A DNA stretch of 18,032 nucleotides from an uncultured Clostridia bacterium. GTDB taxonomy: Bacteria > Bacillota > Clostridia > TANB77 > CAG-508. Of this stretch, positions 13,739 to 18,032 are shown piece after piece; positions within the stretch are counted from its first letter, which is position 1; each line of letters starts with the position of its first letter. Below the pieces are notes generated by a model. It did not search any database, was not told where the DNA came from, and saw only the letters and a list, made by a program, of their open reading frames with translations. The DNA lies in assembly GCA_944386375.1 (NCBI GenBank), contig CALXAW010000016.1:1-18032 (forward strand), read 5' to 3'. The position numbers and the translations under genes are program-made.

Positions 13739-15220
13739 ATGGAATTAAAGAAAACCTTAGTCGGATTAGAAGGATTAAAGGCAAAGGGAAATATAGAAGT
13801 AGAAATAACAGGAATCGAAAACGAATCTAAAAATATAAAACCAGGCTTTATGTTTGTAGCAATAAAAGGAAGTATAGAAGATGGACATAATTATATAGAA
13901 GAAGCAATAAATTTAGGAGCTAAAGTAATAATGGTAGAAGAAGGATATGACATAAAAAAAATAAAATTACCAGAAGATGTTGTATTAATAATGGCACCAA
14001 ATACCAGAAAAGCATTAGCAATTTGTAGTTGCAATTTTTATAATAATCCATCTAAAAAATTCAAATTAATAGGAATTACAGGAACAAAGGGAAAAACAAC
14101 AACAACATATATGATAAAAGAAATACTAGAAAGAGCAGGAAAAAAGGTAGGGCTAATAGGAACAATAGCTACATATATAAATGGAAATAAAATAAAAGAC
14201 AATGAAAGAACAACACCAGAAAGTTTAGAACTACAAAGAACATTTGCACAAATGGTAGAAGAAAAAGTAGAATATGTTGTAATGGAAGTATCATCACAAA
14301 GCCTAAAATTACATAGAGTAGATGGTTGTAATTTTGACATAGCAGTATTTACTAACTTTTCAGAAGACCATATAAGTGCAAAAGAACATACAGACATGAA
14401 AGACTATTTTGAGGCAAAACTAAAATTATTTAAAATGTGCAAAACAGGATATGTAAATGCAGACGATTTATATGCAGCAAAAGTACCTAATCTATTTCCA
14501 GAAAGTGATATACAAACATATGGAATAGACAATTTTGCAAATTTAATGGCAAGAGACATAACAGTAACAAACTCATATGCAGACTTTAGAGTAAAACTAG
14601 CAGACAGAACCGAAAGAGTAAAAGTAGATATTCCGGGTAGATTTAGTGTATATAATGCACTTGCAGCAATTTCTATTGCAAAAAAAATAGGAATAAAAGA
14701 AGAATGCATAAAAGAAGCACTATTAAATGTAAAAGTACCAGGAAGAAGTGAAATGGTAGACAATAAAAAAGAGCTACCAATAATGATAGACTATGCACAC
14801 TCACCAGAAAGTTTAGAAAATATACTAAATGCAGCAAAAGCATACACAACAGGAAGAGTAATTTGCGTATTTGGTTGTGGAGGAGACAGAGACAAAACAA
14901 AAAGACCAGTAATGGGAGAAATTGCCGGAAGAATAGCAGATTATACAATAATAACATCAGACAATCCAAGAACAGAAGAGCCAGAAAAAATCATAGAAGA
15001 TATACAAAAAGGGATAGAAAAAACAAAAGGAAAATATGAGGTAATTGTAAATAGAAAAGAAGCAATAAAAAAAGCTATAATAATGGCAAATAAAAGAGAC
15101 ATAGTAATATTAGCAGGTAAAGGCCACGAAGTTTATCAAGAAATAAAAGGAAAAAAATATCCATTTGATGAAAGAAAAATTGTAAAAGAAATAATAGAAA
15201 AAAATAGTAAACAAAAGTAA
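13739..15220 (+). CDS. murE: UDP-MurNAc-tripeptide synthetase (meso-DAP ligase)
   Basis: This 493-residue cytoplasmic Mur ligase adds the third residue to UDP-MurNAc-L-Ala-D-Glu. Domains in order are the N-terminal substrate domain (about 1-105), the ATPase domain with P-loop GTKGKTT at 115-121 and VMEVSSQ, then DYFEAKLKLF with the lysine expected to be carbamylated, and a C-terminal domain from about 335 with MIDYAHSPESLE. DNPRTEEP at 408-415 is the motif that recognises meso-diaminopimelate in MurE, as opposed to lysine-adding enzymes. This predicts DAP-type peptidoglycan. Length is normal. AAGGAG at 13725-13730 precedes the ATG by 8 bases; an earlier ATG at 13733 is followed at once by a stop. 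mraY follows 20 bases later. Confidence 0.96.
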   Translation: MELKKTLVGLEGLKAKGNIEVEITGIENESKNIKPGFMFVAIKGSIEDGHNYIEEAINLGAKVIMVEEGYDIKKIKLPEDVVLIMAPNTRKALAICSCNFYNNPSKKFKLIGITGTKGKTTTTYMIKEILERAGKKVGLIGTIATYINGNKIKDNERTTPESLELQRTFAQMVEEKVEYVVMEVSSQSLKLHRVDGCNFDIAVFTNFSEDHISAKEHTDMKDYFEAKLKLFKMCKTGYVNADDLYAAKVPNLFPESDIQTYGIDNFANLMARDITVTNSYADFRVKLADRTERVKVDIPGRFSVYNALAAISIAKKIGIKEECIKEALLNVKVPGRSEMVDNKKELPIMIDYAHSPESLENILNAAKAYTTGRVICVFGCGGDRDKTKRPVMGEIAGRIADYTIITSDNPRTEEPEKIIEDIQKGIEKTKGKYEVIVNRKEAIKKAIIMANKRDIVILAGKGHEVYQEIKGKKYPFDERKIVKEIIEKNSKQK

Positions 15221-15240
15221 AAATAGAAAGGGTGTTATAA

Positions 15241-16221
15241 TTGGATTTTCAAACAAAAACATTAATTACCTCTTTTATTATCACAGTAATTTTAGCAGTA
15301 ATAATAATTCCAATATTAAAAAAATTAAAAGTAGGTCAAATAGAAAGAGAAGATGGACCAAAATCACACTTTAAAAAGCAAGGAACTCCAACAATGGGCG
15401 GAATAATAATGATGATATCTACAATAATTGGAGTTACATTAGCGTATATATATTTTACAGTAAATGGAGCGCATGACATAGCACAAAACTTAATACCACT
15501 TTTATGTTTATCAATAGGTGTAGGAATTGTTGGATTTATAGACGACTTTAAAAAACTAGTATTAAAAAACACTAAAGGATTAAAACCTAGTTATAAAATG
15601 TTAGGATTACTAATTATATCTGTAGCATATGTATTATTTTTAATAGAAGGAGCAAACCTTGGAACAGAAACATATATACCAATATTAAAAACATATATAA
15701 ACATACCTGTATATTTATATATTCCATTTGTAATATTTATAATACTTGCAACAACAAATGCAGTAAATTTAACAGATGGAATTGATGGACTATCATCTAG
15801 TATATGTACAATTATAATAACATGTTTAACAGTTATAGGAATAATATTTGGAGTAGAAGAAATAGTAGTTTTTGGAAGTATAGCAATAGGAGCAACACTA
15901 GGATTTTTAATGTTTAACTTACATCCAGCAAAAGTATTTATGGGAGACACAGGCTCACTATTTTTAGGTGGAATAATATCAGCAATGGCAATATATTTAA
16001 AAATTCCATTATTATTAATTGTTATAGCATTAATACCAGTTATAGAAACACTATCTGTAATGATACAAGTAGCATATTATAAAAAAACAGGAAACAGAAT
16101 TTTTAAAATGGCACCATTACATCACCATTTCGAATTATCTGGCTGGAAAGAAAGTAAAGTAGTAATAGTATTTAGTTTAGCTACATTAGCTTTATGTGTA
16201 GTAGGTATAAGTATAATATAA
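15241..16221 (+). CDS. mraY: Phospho-MurNAc-pentapeptide transferase (lipid I synthase)
   Basis: This 326-residue polytopic membrane enzyme transfers phospho-MurNAc-pentapeptide to undecaprenyl phosphate to make lipid I. About ten hydrophobic segments are visible. The active-site motifs are in order: the Mg-binding pair Asp101-Asp102 in GFIDDFKK, NAVNLTDGIDGL with Asp179, FMGDTGSLFLGG with Asp236, and APLHHHFELSGWKE with three histidines at 294-296. The N-terminal EDGPKSHFKKQGTPTMGG is also a family signature. The start is TTG at 15241, supported by AAAGGG about 8 bases upstream and normal length. In most clusters murF precedes and murD follows mraY; here the neighbours are murE and ftsW. Confidence 0.96.
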   Translation: MDFQTKTLITSFIITVILAVIIIPILKKLKVGQIEREDGPKSHFKKQGTPTMGGIIMMISTIIGVTLAYIYFTVNGAHDIAQNLIPLLCLSIGVGIVGFIDDFKKLVLKNTKGLKPSYKMLGLLIISVAYVLFLIEGANLGTETYIPILKTYINIPVYLYIPFVIFIILATTNAVNLTDGIDGLSSSICTIIITCLTVIGIIFGVEEIVVFGSIAIGATLGFLMFNLHPAKVFMGDTGSLFLGGIISAMAIYLKIPLLLIVIALIPVIETLSVMIQVAYYKKTGNRIFKMAPLHHHFELSGWKESKVVIVFSLATLALCVVGISII

Positions 16222-16239
16222 TGAAAGGATAACAATATA

Positions 16240-17370
16240 ATGGCTAAAAAGAAAAAAGGAAAAAGTTTTTCAAGTTTTCTAAATAACCCAGTTGATTATA
16301 CTTTAGTAATAACAGTATTATTGTTATTAGCTATAGGATTAGTTATGGTATTATCAGCTAGTTCACCAACTGCACTTTCAGAAAGTGGCAATAGTTATAA
16401 ATATTTTGTAAGACAGCTAATATTTGGAGTACTAGGAATAGTATTTATGTGTATAATATCAAAAATTGACTATAGATTTTACCAAAAATTTTATAAACAT
16501 GCATGGTGGATATCACTTATACTATTAGTTTTAGTACTACTTGTAGGAAGAGAAGTAAATAATGCAAAAAGGTGGATTTATGTAACAGACTCATTATCAG
16601 TTCAACCATCAGAAATAGTAAAATTTTTAATGATAATATTTTATGCAGGAATATTAGTAAAAAACAAAGACCAATTAAGTTTGTATGGAAAAGGATTTTT
16701 AAAACATGTATGTCTTTTAGCACCAATAATAGCAACACTACTATTAGAACCACACTTTAGTGCATCAATAGTAATAATAGGCATATGTTCTGTAATGATG
16801 ATTATGGCAGGATGCAAATTTTGGCACTTTTTAGTTACAGGAGTAACAGTTGGAATACCAGGAATAATTGGGCTAATATTAATAGAGCCATATAGATTAA
16901 CAAGAGTAATAACATTTTTAGACCCATGGAAAGACGCTACAGGCACAGGATGGCAGGTAATACAAAGTTTATATGCAATTGGTTCAGGAGGAATTTTTGG
17001 AGCAGGTTTAGGAGAAAGTAAGCAAAAATATTTGTACATACCAGAACCACATAATGACTTTATATTTTCAGTATTAGCAGAAGAACTAGGTTTTATTGGT
17101 TGTGCCATAGTAATAATACTTTTTGGAATATTTATATGGAGAGGAATTTTAATTGCAATGAGAGCACCAGACATGTTTGGAAGCTTAGTAGCAATAGGAA
17201 TAACAGCATTAGTAGCAATACAAGTAATAATAAATATTGCAGTTGTAACATCATCAATGCCGGCAACAGGAATGCCACTACCATTTTTCAGTTATGGAGG
17301 AACGGCCTTATTTATATTACTGTGCGAAATAGGAGTATTGCTTAATATATCCCGAGCGGGAGCAAAATAG
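16240..17370 (+). CDS. ftsW: SEDS peptidoglycan polymerase, FtsW/SpoVE
   Basis: This 376-residue membrane protein with about ten transmembrane helices belongs to the SEDS family. These enzymes polymerise glycan strands from lipid II and work with a class B PBP, most likely the one encoded at 11641-13632. Signatures are VMVLSASSPTAL near the first helix, RWIYV..LSVQPSEIVKFLMI, and the external loop YIPEPHNDFIFSVLAEELGF. The loop contains Asp273, at the position of the catalytic aspartate known from RodA. The C-terminal SSMPATGMPLPFFSYGGTALFILL is also present. FtsW (division) and SpoVE (spore cortex) cannot be separated by sequence alone. The gap after mraY is 18 bases, with an AAAGGA site. 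Confidence 0.93.
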   Translation: MAKKKKGKSFSSFLNNPVDYTLVITVLLLLAIGLVMVLSASSPTALSESGNSYKYFVRQLIFGVLGIVFMCIISKIDYRFYQKFYKHAWWISLILLVLVLLVGREVNNAKRWIYVTDSLSVQPSEIVKFLMIIFYAGILVKNKDQLSLYGKGFLKHVCLLAPIIATLLLEPHFSASIVIIGICSVMMIMAGCKFWHFLVTGVTVGIPGIIGLILIEPYRLTRVITFLDPWKDATGTGWQVIQSLYAIGSGGIFGAGLGESKQKYLYIPEPHNDFIFSVLAEELGFIGCAIVIILFGIFIWRGILIAMRAPDMFGSLVAIGITALVAIQVIINIAVVTSSMPATGMPLPFFSYGGTALFILLCEIGVLLNISRAGAK

Positions 17371-17393
17371 TAAAAATAGGAAGAGGAAAATAA

Positions 17394-18032
17394 ATGAAAG
17401 TTATAATTGCAGCTGCTGGTACAGCAGGTCATATAAATCCAGGATTAGCAATAGCAAATAAAATAAAAAAAGAAGAAAAAGACTCAAAAATAATATTTAT
17501 AGGAACAACTAGAGGATTAGAAAATGACCTAGTTCCAAGAGCAGGTTATGAACTAAAAACAATAGATGCATATGGATTAAGCCTAAAAATTTCGATAGAA
17601 AATTTCAAAAAATTATATAAAACATATAAAGGAATAGAAGAAGCAAATAAAATAATAAAAGAATTTAAGCCAGACATAGTAATAGGCACAGGAGGCTATA
17701 TTTGTGGTGCAGTTGTAATGGCAGCCAAAAAAAATAATATACCTGTACTATTACACGAAAGCAACGCATTTCCAGGAAAGGCCACAAAAATGTTATCTAA
17801 AAAAGCAGACACAATACTAATTTCATTTGAAGATGCAAAAGAAAGACTAAAAACAGATAAAAAAATTGTATATACAGGTACACCAATAAAAATAACAAAA
17901 AAAGAATATAATATTAATGAAAAATTAAATATAATAAAAAATATGGGCTTAAACGAAACAAAGCCAATAATTTTAATATTTGGTGGTAGTCAAGGAGCAC
18001 AAAAAATAAATGAAGCACTATTGGGAATAATA
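17394..18032 (+). CDS. murG: UDP-GlcNAc:lipid I N-acetylglucosamine transferase, N-terminal part
   Basis: The reading frame runs 213 codons from the ATG to the window edge without a stop. It matches MurG, which adds GlcNAc to lipid I to make lipid II on the inner membrane face. The start MKVIIAAAGTAGHINPGLAIA is the donor/acceptor-site glycine loop. It has alanines where many MurG proteins have glycines (GGGTGGH), a variant I believe occurs in Clostridia. Also present are FIGTTRGLENDLVPRAGYEL, DIVIGTGGYICGAVVMAA, LLHESNAFPGKATK, TGTPIK, and FGGSQGAQKINE near the edge. Full length would be about 360 residues. GAGG at 17384-17387 precedes the start. It follows ftsW by 23 bases, as in standard clusters. 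Confidence 0.95.
   Translation, partial: MKVIIAAAGTAGHINPGLAIANKIKKEEKDSKIIFIGTTRGLENDLVPRAGYELKTIDAYGLSLKISIENFKKLYKTYKGIEEANKIIKEFKPDIVIGTGGYICGAVVMAAKKNNIPVLLHESNAFPGKATKMLSKKADTILISFEDAKERLKTDKKIVYTGTPIKITKKEYNINEKLNIIKNMGLNETKPIILIFGGSQGAQKINEALLGII

Overview
The window is very AT-rich. Its codons favour A-ending forms (ATA for Ile, AGA for Arg), its ribosome binding sites are strong AGGAG types, and its promoters are sigma-A-like TTGACA/TATAAT. Gene order and content point to a low-GC Firmicute, most likely an uncultured Clostridia-type bacterium. MurE carries the DNPR motif of meso-diaminopimelate ligases. I cannot fix the genus from the sequence alone.

Region 1 (1-4564, + strand) is a translation and envelope-lipid operon: the end of pyrH, then frr, ispA, uppS, cdsA and rseP. 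It makes the undecaprenyl carrier and CDP-diacylglycerol and ends with a site-2 protease. ispA sits where it is not usually found, and dxr, often present between cdsA and rseP, is absent. Region 2 (4565-5061) holds a tRNA-Gly(TCC) with a near-perfect promoter and its own terminator, followed by two copies of a small hairpin repeat. Region 3 (5062-7660, - strand) encodes a membrane-anchored EAL phosphodiesterase with a degenerate GGDEF domain, a guanine deaminase and an unrecognised 178-residue protein.

Region 4 (7661-11420, + strand) is the most interesting part. It is a four-gene secretion/surface operon: a TasA/CalY-like secreted protein, a long SipW-like (Ser-His, ER-type) signal peptidase with an extra membrane domain, a DUF5305-like two-TM protein, and a second secreted protein with the same SipW-type signal motif. 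The divergent control region upstream carries TTACA/TGTAA motifs at exact 11-bp spacing. The layout suggests a dedicated exported fibre or matrix system.

Region 5 (11641-18032, + strand) is a reduced division/cell-wall cluster: a class B PBP with one PASTA domain (FtsI/SpoVD type), murE, mraY, ftsW/spoVE and the start of murG. murF and murD are missing from their usual places. A family of short hairpin elements with a shared tail recurs in the intergenic spaces. One copy appears to have been split by a 65-bp insertion flanked by a 5-bp direct repeat.
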